Assembly (NCBI GenBank): GCA_002394685.1
Contig: DGUP01000058.1
Location: 52,750-116,749, forward strand
DNA: 64,000 bases
Source: Treponema sp. UBA4307
Lineage (GTDB): Bacteria > Spirochaetota > Spirochaetia > Treponematales > Treponemataceae
Reading direction: 5' to 3'
Shown: one piece after another, positions 1 through 8,613 of the stretch
Layout: each line of letters begins with the position of its first letter
Position numbering within the stretch: position 1 is the first letter of the stretch
Made by a program: the position numbers and the translations under genes
The notes under the pieces: model-generated
What the model saw: only the letters and a program-made list of their open reading frames with translations
Told to the model about the DNA's origin: nothing
Database searches by the model: none

Positions 1-673
1 CAACACGTAAAGGGAGCTGGGAATTGTCTGAAAGTAACTGTGCAAGAATGTTATATTTTCCATCTTCTGTAAGAAGATTAAGGTTCTTTTTGAAATTATC
101 AGGATTAAGTTTCAGACCTTTAGCACCATAATAAATAAACAGTTTTTCAAATGTTAGATCCTGATATTTTGAGGGGGTATTCTCAATTGTTGGAAATCCG
201 TGCCGAAGGACATCAAACAGATAAGACTCTTTTTCCGGATACTTTCTGAGACTTTCTTTACTTGAGCCAATTCGTATAAAACGTTCGTTATCAAAACTTG
301 TAGGAACTGTTCTTGCAGCCGGAATAGTAAGAACAACTACTTTTTTACCCTCATAATTAGTTTCTTCAAAATTGAAATTTAAATCCGGATAAATCTGTCG
401 TGCAAGAAAATGTTTTAAAGGCTCATTTTTAATATCCATGTTGCAGTTGAAATTCGTACCTGTAACATCATGAGTTTTATTATGAATTCCCCAGACAAAA
501 TAAGCATTCTTACGACCTTCAATTGCTGCACTGTTTGAGAGAGCAGAAATATACTGTCCAAGCTGAGTCTGATCAAACCAGTTTTCCTTAAACTCAAACC
601 ATTCACGTTCAGTATCATAAGAACGGAGTTCATCTAATAATTCATGTAGTTGATTATTCACTTTATCACCCAT
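1..673 (-). CDS. AlbA_2 (Schlafen-like) putative DNA-binding regulator, 5' part only
   Basis: The reading frame is open from an ATG at 673 to the window edge, giving about 224 N-terminal residues; the C-terminal part lies outside. I translated it by hand. The N-terminus (residues ~10-140) matches the AlbA_2/Schlafen-type domain: an EWFEFKENW segment near residue 24, then ALSNSAA and a strand pair ending FVWGIHN. A second conserved strand reads KKVVVLTIPAA, followed by RFIRIGSSK near residue 147. Proteins of this family usually continue into a divergent AAA_4-like domain and a winged helix, and often act as regulators in accessory loci. No Shine-Dalgarno is visible; the -10 box is 4 nt from the ATG. 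The family call is from motif memory, and the role as autoregulator is inferred from the operators overlapping its start. Confidence 0.75.
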   Translation of the reverse strand, partial: MGDKVNNQLHELLDELRSYDTEREWFEFKENWFDQTQLGQYISALSNSAAIEGRKNAYFVWGIHNKTHDVTGTNFNCNMDIKNEPLKHFLARQIYPDLNFNFEETNYEGKKVVVLTIPAARTVPTSFDNERFIRIGSSKESLRKYPEKESYLFDVLRHGFPTIENTPSKYQDLTFEKLFIYYGAKGLKLNPDNFKKNLNLLTEDGKYNILAQLLSDNSQLPLRV

Positions 674-720
674 GATGATTATATCACACATGGGTGATAA
701 AGTAAGTAATATGGGTGATA
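664..720 (-). promoter_or_regulatory. Promoter with three ATGGGTGATA operator copies
   Basis: Reading leftward, the promoter is TTACTT (705-700), a 16-bp spacer, TATAAT (683-678), then 4 nt to the ATG at 673. TATCAC (682-687) and GTGATA (694-699) form an inverted repeat that fills the spacer. The 10-mer ATGGGTGATA occurs at 690-699 and again at 711-720, exactly 21 bp apart (two helical turns), and its inverse occupies 664-673, inside the first codons of the gene. Repressor binding here would cover both promoter elements. The rest of the gap up to 950 is AT-rich and I see no gene in it. Confidence 0.7.
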
Positions 721-950
721 TTTTGCCACAAAAATTATCTTAGTTCCCAAATCTGGTTGATTCAATAATTTTTGAATTCCTTTTTTTGAAACACCTGTAA
801 CTTTATTCCTTATTCATAACAATATTCTCCTTGTCTTGAATATCGAAAATAAAATCCAAACTTTTATATTATTAATTCTTTATATCATAAGAGAATATGA
901 CAATAAGTATGGATTTTTTTTTTAGGATAAGTTCAAAAATCCAAACGTTT

Positions 951-2348
951 TCATGCTTTATGGCCTCCAATCTGGGCATTACGGTCAATAGTTGTGGCAC
1001 CTTCTTCCAGATCGTGTCCTTTAAGCATTGCGTTTTTCCCAAACTTCTGCTGGATGTCCAGAATGGCCTGTTGAATTTTCTTTTCCTTCTGATCCTGAAT
1101 TTCTTCAAACTGATCAAATAGTTCCTGCTGAACTTCCTTGGGCGGCATTACATTATTTGCAGTTACATTTATTCTCCGTACTAGAAGTGCCGGATTTACT
1201 TCCTGGTCGTATACCCGGAGCAGAGCTTCAAGAAGTTTGGAAGGGAGATTTGTTGCCTTTGCCACAGAAGCTGTTCCGTGGGCTGCTTTAGGAGTAAGTT
1301 TGCCGTATCTGTCTTCAACAATTTCTCCTTTGTAGGAAGGTGTGAGGCTTGATGAGTCGTAGCCTACCATCAGGGTAAAACTTTGGGAAAGCAGATTTTT
1401 GTTTACCATATCCAGGGACAGGGCTTCTGCCATTTCTTTTACAATCAGCCGGGCCTTTTCAAAAGTGTAGGGCTGGTGGAGTACCTGACCTGAGCCCAGT
1501 GACTTTGCTTCGGATTTATAGGATTTTATATTTTTTATAGTGCAGGGTTCGTAGCCCCATGCGTGGTCAATTAAGATTTCCGCATCAATTCCAAAAGTCT
1601 GGTAAAGCCGGTCCTGGCCTTCTGCTGAAAGGGAGCGGCGTGCTAAATCCCCCAAAGTGTAAATCTGAATTTTTTCCAGGCGGCGGGAGATGCCAGGTCC
1701 AATCCTCCAGAAGTCGGTGAGGGGCCTGTGATTCCAGAGAGTTTTTCTGAAGGTAAGAGTGTTCAGTTCTGCAATCCGGACTCCATCCTTATCCGCAGGA
1801 ATATGTTTGGCAACAATATCCATTGCAACTTTGCATAAAAAAAGATTTGGTGCTATTCCGGCGGTTGCTGTAATTCCTGTGGTCTTAAGAATGTCAGAAA
1901 TGACTTTTCTTGCAAGAGAGTGGGCGTCTGTTTTGTATAAAGGCAGGTAACTTGTGGCATCAATAAAAATTTCATCGATTGAATAAACGTGAATGTCTTC
2001 TGGAGAAAAATATTTCTGATAGATGTCGTAGATGTTTGCCGAATACTGAATGTAGAGTGCCATTCGGGGAACTGCCGTAATGTATTCTAAGTCCCGGCCT
2101 GTTTTTTCCTTAATTTCCCTGGCCTTTTGAACTACTTCGAAAAGTCTGGATCGTCCACTTAGACCGTAAGCCTTTAGGGAAGGAGTGACTGCCAGACAGA
2201 TTGTTTTTTCGGTCCGGCTGGCATCTGCAACTACAAGGTTTGTGGTCAGGGGATCCAGTCCTCTTTCCACACATTCCACGCTGGCGTAAAAACTTTTAAG
2301 GTCTATGGCGATGTAAGTTTTATTCTCTGAAGAATTTTTCTCCTGCAT
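951..2348 (-). CDS. Y-family DNA polymerase (UmuC/DinB-like, translesion)
   Basis: Translesion DNA polymerase of the UmuC/ImpB/UvrX type, 465 aa, copying past damaged bases. The palm begins with YIAIDLKSFYASVE (residues 12-25, metal-binding Asp16), and the second catalytic motif is YSIDE near residue 122. Two HhH-like segments follow (WRIGPGISRRLEKI), then the little-finger region with GSGQVLHQPY. The C-terminal tail carries QELFDQF from residue 408, a good match to the beta-clamp binding motif, and ends in NAQIGGHKA, a tail typical of Gram-positive UvrX/YqjW-like members. A 14-bp gap separates it from the upstream TM2 gene, so the two are probably cotranscribed. No LexA-like box was recognised. 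Which Y-family subgroup it belongs to is less certain than the family itself. Confidence 0.9.
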   Translation of the reverse strand: MQEKNSSENKTYIAIDLKSFYASVECVERGLDPLTTNLVVADASRTEKTICLAVTPSLKAYGLSGRSRLFEVVQKAREIKEKTGRDLEYITAVPRMALYIQYSANIYDIYQKYFSPEDIHVYSIDEIFIDATSYLPLYKTDAHSLARKVISDILKTTGITATAGIAPNLFLCKVAMDIVAKHIPADKDGVRIAELNTLTFRKTLWNHRPLTDFWRIGPGISRRLEKIQIYTLGDLARRSLSAEGQDRLYQTFGIDAEILIDHAWGYEPCTIKNIKSYKSEAKSLGSGQVLHQPYTFEKARLIVKEMAEALSLDMVNKNLLSQSFTLMVGYDSSSLTPSYKGEIVEDRYGKLTPKAAHGTASVAKATNLPSKLLEALLRVYDQEVNPALLVRRINVTANNVMPPKEVQQELFDQFEEIQDQKEKKIQQAILDIQQKFGKNAMLKGHDLEEGATTIDRNAQIGGHKA

Positions 2349-2362
2349 AAACTTTGTCTGAA

Positions 2363-2689
2363 TTATTGTTCATTCCATCTGAGAACTTTTTTTCCTTTAC
2401 CATCTTTTGCTTTTCCTGCAGCAATGGCAATCCATTCAATTAAAGACCAGAGCATAGCAGAATCCATCAAAAAAACTAAAAGCAGAATTCTGTATACAGA
2501 ATTTCCTGAACCCAATAGTGTACCAAGTATAAATGATAAAAATGCTCCAAAATAAATTGTGAGCTGAAATATTCCCCGAACAGGTCTGCCAAGATAAAAG
2601 TTGTGAACTCCAAGTGGTCCTAAAAAGATTCCTAGTAAAAGTGCCAGTGTTCTGTTTTTTGGTGAAATGTTGTCGTCATTGTTTTCCAT
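2363..2689 (-). CDS. TM2-domain membrane protein 1
   Basis: 108-aa membrane protein consisting almost only of a TM2 domain. Residues ~13-33 read ALLLGIFLGPLGVHNFYLG, the hallmark Gly-rich first helix with the H-N/D-FYLG turn. A second hydrophobic segment and a third (residues ~65-95) follow, ending at EWIAIAAGK. The C-terminal tail KDGKGKKVLRWNEQ resembles the tails of the other TM2 proteins downstream. It has an AGGAAG ribosome site before the ATG. It is separated from the main TM2 cluster by the oppositely oriented chemoreceptor gene and lies 14 bp upstream of the polymerase. The biochemical role of bacterial TM2 proteins is unknown. Confidence 0.85.
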   Translation of the reverse strand: MENNDDNISPKNRTLALLLGIFLGPLGVHNFYLGRPVRGIFQLTIYFGAFLSFILGTLLGSGNSVYRILLLVFLMDSAMLWSLIEWIAIAAGKAKDGKGKKVLRWNEQ

Positions 2690-2807
2690 AATGAATCTTC
2701 CTGTTTCATGCTTATGTATTTTCTGTCAGATAGTATAAATTTGTACTGCAAAAGTGGTCAAGTTATCTTAAATTTTAAAAAAAGATAGTATTCAGTATAT
2801 AAAAAAT

Positions 2808-2836
2808 TTTACACAGTCTCTGCGGGATGTTACAAT
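2808..2836 (+). promoter_or_regulatory. Sigma-70-like promoter of the chemoreceptor gene
   Basis: TTTACA (2808-2813), a 17-bp spacer and TACAAT (2831-2836). Only 6 nt (TAATAT) separate the -10 box from the ATG at 2843 and there is no Shine-Dalgarno, so the transcript should start at or next to the start codon. Confidence 0.55.
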
Positions 2837-2842
2837 TAATAT

Positions 2843-4933
2843 ATGGCTAATAAAACAAAGAAACAGAGAAAGCTGATTTTCTACATTGGAAGTATTACAG
2901 TTATAATTGTTGTTGTTTTAAGTTTGCTCCAGATAAAACTTGTTAAGATTCAAACTAGAAAGTCCGTTGCGGCCTCTTATGAAGAGGATTGTCGTAAGAT
3001 TACAGACGCGTATTCAAATGTAATTTCAATCAGGTTAAGCGAATACATCAAGCAGATGAGAATGTATACTGAAGCTGATGTAAACACTACCAGGGATCCA
3101 GTTGAAATTCAGAACTGGCTTATTCAGCATGCTTCATCCAGAACTCCTGATTTTGATAGAATTGGTTTTGTAGATTCCAAAGGTGATTTTTATAACGATC
3201 AGAATAAAATAACAAATGTTGTAGATAGAGTTTACTTTAAGGCTATTATGGAGCAGGGAAATGATGTAAATATTGATGACCCTGTTACTTCAAAATCTAC
3301 AGGCGATACCATTATTCACGTCTCCTGTGCTGCAAAAGTTGACGGTCAGAAAATTGGTTTTTACAGCGCTGTTGTTGGCGTAAATAAACTTAACGAATTT
3401 ATCAGCAATATCAAAATTGGAAAAACTGGATTTGCATATCTTTACAATAGTGAAGGAGAAACAATTGCTTCTTCCGCTCCTCTGGAGGATGAAAACTATT
3501 CCCGGGAAATTTCAAAGTCTATGGTTCCGGTAATTCAGTCTCTGCAGAAAAAAGAAACCGGCTCTGAATGGATTAAGGTCGGAAAGTTCGGAGATAAATT
3601 TGTTACCTATCAGCCGGTTGAAAATGCGGACTGGGGATTTGTATTTATGATTGACGAAAGCCAGGTTTATTCTACCGCAAATGAAATTGGAATCACTTTG
3701 ATGATTGCCGGTTTCATAATGGGTTTGTCCCTTATGATAGGAATAGGCTTTGGAATCTATCATTCCATTAAACCTCTTGAGGATGTTCAGACTTCTATTG
3801 ATGAAATTGCATCTGGTAAAGCAGATTTGTCTAAAAGAATTACAGGTAGAGGTGAAAAGGCAAATAATGAAATTGGTGGAGTTGTAAAAGGCTTTAATAA
3901 ATTTGCTGATAAACTTCATCACATTATATCTGATATAAAGCAGTCAAAAGATGTTCTTTCTGTTGCAGGACTTGATCTGGATGCCAGCATGGAAGAAACC
4001 AGTGCATCGATTACAGAAATCATTGCAAATATCGAAAGCGTTCATAATCAGATTAATACTCAGGGTGACAGCGTTTCCCAGACAGCAGGTGCGGTAAACG
4101 AAATTGCTTCTAATATTGAATCACTGGAAAAGATGATTGCAAAACAGTCGGATGGAGTAAATAACGCTTCAGCGGCAGTTGAAGAAATGATTGGAAATAT
4201 TGAAAGCGTAAATAATTCAGTGGATAAGATGGCTGAATCCTTTGACATTCTTTCGGAAAATGCAAAAAGCGGTGCTCAGAAGCAGATTCACGTTAATGAC
4301 CGTATTCGTGAAATTGAGCAGCAGTCTTCAATGCTTCAGGAGGCAAACTCTGCTATTGCGGCTATAGCGGAACAGACAAATCTTCTTGCAATGAATGCGG
4401 CGATTGAAGCGGCCCATGCTGGTGATGCGGGAAAAGGATTTGCAGTAGTTGCTGATGAAATTCGAAAACTTTCTGAAACTTCTACAGATCAGTCAAATAC
4501 AATCGGTAATCAGCTTTCAAGCATTAGAGAATCAATTGATTCGGTTGTTGAAGCGTCAAGAGAATCCAGTGAAGCCTTTAATTCTGTTACTGAAAAAATT
4601 GCTGAAACAGATCAGCTGGTAAGGCAGATTAAACTGGCAATGGAAGAGCAGAAGGTTGGCTCTAAGCAGATTACAGAATCCCTTCATTCTATGAATGACA
4701 GTACTGTGGAAGTTCGTACCGCTTCTGAAGAAATGGCCGTTGGAAACAAACTGATTCTTGATGAGGTTGAACATCTTCAGAATGCAACACTTGCAATGAA
4801 AGAGAGTATGGAAGAAATGTCCATTGGTGCTGTAAAGATTAATGAAACTGGTGCCGCTCTGTCTGTTATTGCAGATAAAATGAAATCTTCAATTAACCAG
4901 ATTGGCGACCAGATAGACCAGTTTACGGTTTAG
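2843..4933 (+). CDS. Methyl-accepting chemotaxis protein (dCache type)
   Basis: Transmembrane chemoreceptor of 696 aa that relays ligand signals to CheA/CheW. An N-terminal helix (residues ~12-33) precedes a periplasmic sensor of about 240 residues that looks like a dCache domain: it contains IGFVDSKGDFYNDQNKI and then VDRVYFKAIMEQG, a pattern seen in amino-acid-type Cache sensors. A second helix (~280-306) leads to a HAMP domain (~307-362). The cytoplasmic coiled coil has the strictly conserved hairpin tip near residues 510-545 (EQTNLLAMNAAIEAAHAGD, then GKGFAVVADEIRKL). Its 3' end overlaps the convergent TM2 gene by 11 bp. No che genes are nearby, so its partner kinase is encoded elsewhere. 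Ligand unknown. Confidence 0.95.
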   Translation: MANKTKKQRKLIFYIGSITVIIVVVLSLLQIKLVKIQTRKSVAASYEEDCRKITDAYSNVISIRLSEYIKQMRMYTEADVNTTRDPVEIQNWLIQHASSRTPDFDRIGFVDSKGDFYNDQNKITNVVDRVYFKAIMEQGNDVNIDDPVTSKSTGDTIIHVSCAAKVDGQKIGFYSAVVGVNKLNEFISNIKIGKTGFAYLYNSEGETIASSAPLEDENYSREISKSMVPVIQSLQKKETGSEWIKVGKFGDKFVTYQPVENADWGFVFMIDESQVYSTANEIGITLMIAGFIMGLSLMIGIGFGIYHSIKPLEDVQTSIDEIASGKADLSKRITGRGEKANNEIGGVVKGFNKFADKLHHIISDIKQSKDVLSVAGLDLDASMEETSASITEIIANIESVHNQINTQGDSVSQTAGAVNEIASNIESLEKMIAKQSDGVNNASAAVEEMIGNIESVNNSVDKMAESFDILSENAKSGAQKQIHVNDRIREIEQQSSMLQEANSAIAAIAEQTNLLAMNAAIEAAHAGDAGKGFAVVADEIRKLSETSTDQSNTIGNQLSSIRESIDSVVEASRESSEAFNSVTEKIAETDQLVRQIKLAMEEQKVGSKQITESLHSMNDSTVEVRTASEEMAVGNKLILDEVEHLQNATLAMKESMEEMSIGAVKINETGAALSVIADKMKSSINQIGDQIDQFTV

Positions 4934-5852
4934 GAAGGGCAGTTTTTGCATCACCCAGCGGATTTTTTTTGTGATCTATTGTAATCAATTTTCCATAAGA
5001 ATCTTTGTAGAGACCTCCGGCTGCATAAGTAAAGTCCACGATTGCAATTATTCTGGAAACAATAAAGCTTGCTCCCATAATAAAATATAAGAGGAAACTG
5101 AGAATTGAAATGGAAGGAATTTTTTTATTAAAGATGATTGCTTCATAAAACGAGTTAAGGTCTGGTTTTGTCATTGTTATTCCATATGCTGCTGCAAATA
5201 TAGTAAAAACCAAAAGAAGCTGAAGAAGTGCTTTTTTTATTCTGCCGCAATAAAAGTTCTGTACTCCCAAGCCGCCCAGAAAAAATCCCAGAACTGCTGT
5301 GGTTGTATTAGATTTTGCAGAAACGTCTTCCTTCTTTACTTCATCTTTATGGTTCCATTTTGTCAGCTTAAATCCATCGGAATCTTTACCGGCTCCTGAC
5401 CAGATGATAATTATTTCAATTATTGCCCATATTGTGTTAATGATAAGGAAAACCAAATATATGCGGTGAAAAATTTGTTTGTAATCCATGAAGGAAAGGA
5501 TATAAGAGGAGAGATAAGAAAATGCTTCATCCCCCTTACAAGGGTCCAGATTTCTGAAATAAAAGGATATTGCAGAATCCTGGAGTTCTTCAAAAAATTT
5601 AGAGGCGGTATTCATTCCAATTGTTAAGAATGTAAATATAACGTGGATTATACCTCTGACTTTTTTTCCAAGATAAAAATCATGTGCCCCAGCATTACCT
5701 AAAAATATTCCCAGTAAAAGAGCTGTAATCCGTGTTTTTTTTGATTCATCAGTTTTTATTACTGGGGAAGCGTCGGGAATTTTTTCTCCGCAAAAGGAGC
5801 AGCTCTCTTCATCTTCACAGATTGCTGTTCCACATTTAGGACATAGTTTCAT
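4923..5852 (-). CDS. Double TM2-domain membrane protein with N-terminal zinc ribbon
   Basis: 309 aa. Residues 1-25 form a zinc ribbon (CPKCG near residue 4, CSFCG near residue 18). Two TM2 domains follow: the first with LLLGIFLGNAGAHDFYLG (~45-65), the second with LGFFLGGLGVQNFYCG (~187-205). Each is followed by the same kind of tail, DGFKLTKWNHKD after the first and SYGKLITIDHKK after the second. A 75-residue loop in domain 1 is longer than in its paralogues. It overlaps the next upstream TM2 gene by 17 bp, so translation is probably coupled. The internal duplication suggests fusion of two neighbouring array members. Function unknown. Confidence 0.85.
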   Translation of the reverse strand: MKLCPKCGTAICEDEESCSFCGEKIPDASPVIKTDESKKTRITALLLGIFLGNAGAHDFYLGKKVRGIIHVIFTFLTIGMNTASKFFEELQDSAISFYFRNLDPCKGDEAFSYLSSYILSFMDYKQIFHRIYLVFLIINTIWAIIEIIIIWSGAGKDSDGFKLTKWNHKDEVKKEDVSAKSNTTTAVLGFFLGGLGVQNFYCGRIKKALLQLLLVFTIFAAAYGITMTKPDLNSFYEAIIFNKKIPSISILSFLLYFIMGASFIVSRIIAIVDFTYAAGGLYKDSYGKLITIDHKKNPLGDAKTALPKP

Positions 5853-6264
5853 TTTCAGTCTTTTCCTTTTTTAAATAAACTACACGTCGGTTTTTAGAAT
5901 CTTTATAAAGATTTGAAGCAATTCTAATCCAGTCGAAGCCTTTCCATAGACCTGTCAGGTAGAAAAGTATTCTTGAAATTAATTTAATAACGGCCAGAAT
6001 TATTACTTCTGTATTTGCTCGGGAAGGATCTGCCAGCAGCTGAATCCAGGATAATTTCTTATAGGTATAGAAATATCCTGCAGTTGCAATAAGGCCTGAA
6101 ATCAGCTGAATGAGGGCTTTCTTTGTCTTTCCAAGATAGAAGTTTTCAATGCCGAGTCTGCCCAGAAAGATACCGAATAGCAATGCAGCCAGACGGCTCT
6201 TTCTGGAAATTTGATTTTCTGTGGAGTTGACTTTATCTGCTTTTGAAACAGGATAAAGCTCCAA
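5836..6264 (-). CDS. TM2-domain membrane protein 3
   Basis: 142 aa with one TM2 domain. The signature is ALLFGIFLGRLGIENFYLG at residues ~29-47; the usual His/Asp at the turn is replaced by Glu, making it one of the more diverged members. Further hydrophobic stretches lie at ~55-70 and ~88-108, and a KDSKNRRVVYLKKE tail follows. The start ATG lies 17 bp before the end of the downstream... partner gene's start region, that is, its stop codon overlaps the first codons of the double-TM2 gene. Function unknown; the call rests on the domain pattern and the array context. Confidence 0.8.
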   Translation of the reverse strand: MELYPVSKADKVNSTENQISRKSRLAALLFGIFLGRLGIENFYLGKTKKALIQLISGLIATAGYFYTYKKLSWIQLLADPSRANTEVIILAVIKLISRILFYLTGLWKGFDWIRIASNLYKDSKNRRVVYLKKEKTENETMS

Positions 6265-6274
6265 GTTTTACTCC

Positions 6275-6673
6275 TTAGTCATTAACCCAGTTCTTAACGC
6301 GGAGAGAGTTCTTGTCAGTTCCGTTACCTGTTGCAATGATAATCCATTCAACAAAGGCCCAGATTGATGGTACAATTAACAGGAGAATTCCAAATAAAAG
6401 TAATCCTGCTGATGGACCAAAGCTTGACACTGCACTTAATGGAGATAATGATGAAACATCTTCTCCCAGTGTAATAAGATTAACAGCAGCCTTTGCAAAT
6501 CCTACAATGTAGAGGACAAAGCCAAAAACTGTCATTAAAACCTGTGTCAGGCCTTTTCCGATTTTTCCAAGGTAGAAGTTGTGTACTCCAATGTTTCCAA
6601 GGAAAATACCAAGGAGCATTGCGCAAAGGCGGCTCTTTGGTGATACTGTTTCATTTGTTAATTCTGAACTCAT
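6275..6673 (-). CDS. TM2-domain membrane protein 4
   Basis: 132 aa with one TM2 domain. Residues ~13-35 contain SRLCAMLLGIFLGNIGVHNF followed by YLGK. The C-terminal helix ends EWIIIATGNG and the tail is DKNSLRVKNWVND. An AGTTC-rich N-terminus of ~12 polar residues precedes the first helix. The gap to the next downstream gene is 10 bp. The DNA encoding the first helix is close to that of paralogues 5 and 6, indicating fairly recent duplication. Function unknown. Confidence 0.85.
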   Translation of the reverse strand: MSSELTNETVSPKSRLCAMLLGIFLGNIGVHNFYLGKIGKGLTQVLMTVFGFVLYIVGFAKAAVNLITLGEDVSSLSPLSAVSSFGPSAGLLLFGILLLIVPSIWAFVEWIIIATGNGTDKNSLRVKNWVND

Positions 6674-6704
6674 AATAATTACCTCACTATATATTAATTT
6701 TTAA

Positions 6705-7154
6705 TTAGTCTTCGTTTACCCAGACTTTTACAAGGAGTCCCTTACCGTCACGGGCTTTTCCGCAGGCTACTTTAATCCATTCAACAAGAGCCCATATACC
6801 TGGCACAATAAGCATGATTACTCCTGAAAAGAGTAAAAATGCTGCAAAAACAGCACCTGCTGCTGACAAACCGTTGTGGTGGAATGAATAGGAATGCTTA
6901 TCTGCAAAAACAATTGCAAAGGCTCCGAACATGTAGAAAAGAAAACCAAAAACTCTTAACAGACACTGAGCCAGACCTCTTCCAATTCTACCAAGATAGA
7001 AATTGTGAATTCCCAGATGTCCCAGGAAGATTCCTAAGAGCAGCGCGCAGAGGCGGCTTTTTGGAGATACTTCATTTGATGTGTCAGGGCTTTCTACAGG
7101 AACTACTTGTGTGTTTACAGGCTGAAGCTCTGTATTGTTTGTTTCATCACTCAT
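6705..7154 (-). CDS. TM2-domain membrane protein 5
   Basis: 149 aa. A polar, Gln/Asn/Thr/Pro-rich N-terminus of ~28 residues precedes the TM2 domain (SRLCALLLGIFLGHLGIHNF, then YLGRIGRGLAQ). The domain continues through LLFSGVIMLIVPGIWALVEW and ends with the shared tail KARDGKGLLVKVWVNED. It is preceded by a 70-bp AT-rich gap and an AGGTAA-like ribosome site. It belongs to the leftward run of five TM2 genes. Function unknown. Confidence 0.85.
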   Translation of the reverse strand: MSDETNNTELQPVNTQVVPVESPDTSNEVSPKSRLCALLLGIFLGHLGIHNFYLGRIGRGLAQCLLRVFGFLFYMFGAFAIVFADKHSYSFHHNGLSAAGAVFAAFLLFSGVIMLIVPGIWALVEWIKVACGKARDGKGLLVKVWVNED

Positions 7155-7224
7155 TTTTTTACCTCACTTATATTCTAGTAATAATGATTCATTATTTAAT
7201 TAATCTGAATAAATTAAAAATATT

Positions 7225-7704
7225 TTATTTGTCGTGAATCCAGATTTTTACAGGCAGATTTTTTCCGTCTCGGGCTTTTCCGGCTGCAACAAGAATCCAG
7301 TCAACCAGTGCCCAGATGTAGGATACCGTCATCATCAGCAGGCCTTTCCAGATTGGACTATGACCAATAAGCATATTTCCACTGTGGAATGCTGCACCAA
7401 AAATCGATACAACATAAAGAATAAAACCGAAACAGTATATAAGGCACTGAGCAAGACCCCGGCCAATTTTTCCAAGATAGAAATTGCTTACTCCATAGGG
7501 TCCGAGGAAGATTCCCAGAAGCATGGCACACAGACGGCTCTTTGGAGAAACTCCTGTCTGGTCCGCCTTTACTTCTTCTGCTGGAATGATTGTATTTTCA
7601 GGTTGAGAAAACTGTGACTGTTCATCAGCATTTTCCTTTTCGCAGTTTGGACAGTGGGCTGTTCCTTCCGGCATAGGCTGTCCGCACTTTGGGCAGATAA
7701 TCAT
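7225..7704 (-). CDS. TM2-domain membrane protein 6 with zinc ribbon
   Basis: 159 aa and apparently the first gene of the leftward TM2 run. Residues 1-25 form a zinc ribbon (CPKCG at residue 4, CPNCE at residue 18), like that of the double-TM2 protein. A polar linker of ~30 residues leads to the TM2 domain (SRLCAMLLGIFLGPYGVSNF, then YLGKIGRGLAQ). The His/Asp of the turn is Ser here. The tail is DGKNLPVKIWIHDK. A GGAGG ribosome site precedes the ATG. The ribbon suggests a cytoplasmic protein- or nucleic-acid-binding head on a membrane anchor, which is an inference. Confidence 0.85.
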   Translation of the reverse strand: MIICPKCGQPMPEGTAHCPNCEKENADEQSQFSQPENTIIPAEEVKADQTGVSPKSRLCAMLLGIFLGPYGVSNFYLGKIGRGLAQCLIYCFGFILYVVSIFGAAFHSGNMLIGHSPIWKGLLMMTVSYIWALVDWILVAAGKARDGKNLPVKIWIHDK

Positions 7705-7815
7705 TTTTTACCTCCGTTTTCTATCATACTGATAGTGTATAATAGAAATCATCAGATTGAAAAGTCCTGTTTCAGAAATCCGGTTTTCAGGCAGCAGTCT
7801 TCTCTTTTCCTGAAA

Positions 7816-8613
7816 TTAGTCCTTTATGAAAAGTTCATTAATATTGTTTTGGATTACGTTTTTCAGTGCATTTACTTCTACAGTTTCCGGGAAGTTGCGC
7901 CATACAATGTATTTTGAATCCGGGGAAACTTCTGCAAGAGGACCTCCCTGAGGATTGTGAACGTTGTCGATGATTAAAGGATACTGTTCCCTGCCTGAAT
8001 CTTCTATCTGGTCAGAGGTTACTGGACCTGGACCAAAGACCTGGGCAACTAAAAGACCTAAATCCCTTGCCAGGTAAGTCTGATTCCTGTTGCAGAATAC
8101 AGTTACTCCTGCCAGTCCTTCTTCTTCCACACGCTTTTTTCCGTCTTCAATAACCTTCACATATTCTGCGAGACGTTTTTCACGGATTTCTGTGGTGCCC
8201 AGAATTTCTGCAATCTTTAAGGTTTCTGCTGTAACTGTTTCAATTGAATTATCGCAGTTGATTTTAATCATTTCTGCGTTACCCACAGAATCGCCTAAAG
8301 TTTTCATCATGCGTTCAAAGCCGGCGTAAATAAAATAGTCGCTTTCAGAAATTGTCTGAATGTCTTCAACAGTAACTTCGTACTCAGGGGGATGCTGAAG
8401 GCTTGCAGGTGCAATAATCTGAACCTGATCAGCTCCGGCAATGAATGCAAATGCTGCGGTCCAGCTGGTTGATGCAACAATCTTCTTCTCCTGTTTTTCA
8501 ACAGTGCTGACATTTGTCTGTTCTGTTGCACTTTCCTGTTTTTTCTCACATGAAGACAATGCCAGACCTGCAAGAATTACTGAAAGAAGAACAGTAATTT
8601 TTTTTGATTTCAT
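7816..8613 (-). CDS. Metal ABC transporter substrate-binding lipoprotein (ZnuA/TroA-like)
   Basis: 265 aa. The signal peptide ends in a lipobox (LALSSC, Cys near residue 22), so it is a lipoprotein on the periplasmic face. The mature part fits the cluster A-I / ZnuA-type metal receptor family: KKIVASTSWTAAFAFIAGAD after the linker, then LQHPPEYEVTVEDIQTI with the first metal-ligand His near residue 94, and a C-terminal lobe with PLIIDNVHNPQGG. The long His-rich loop of ZnuA is absent, and the overall length is shorter than the usual ~300 residues. It overlaps the permease gene by 4 bp (ATGA), placing it last in a three-gene operon. Zinc versus manganese cannot be decided. Confidence 0.8.
   Translation of the reverse strand: MKSKKITVLLSVILAGLALSSCEKKQESATEQTNVSTVEKQEKKIVASTSWTAAFAFIAGADQVQIIAPASLQHPPEYEVTVEDIQTISESDYFIYAGFERMMKTLGDSVGNAEMIKINCDNSIETVTAETLKIAEILGTTEIREKRLAEYVKVIEDGKKRVEEEGLAGVTVFCNRNQTYLARDLGLLVAQVFGPGPVTSDQIEDSGREQYPLIIDNVHNPQGGPLAEVSPDSKYIVWRNFPETVEVNALKNVIQNNINELFIKD

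Noticed and set aside
839..851. AATATCGAAAATA resembles half of the palindromic operator at 63937-63954.
   Set aside because: The other half-site is missing and the region is very AT-rich, so a chance match is likely.
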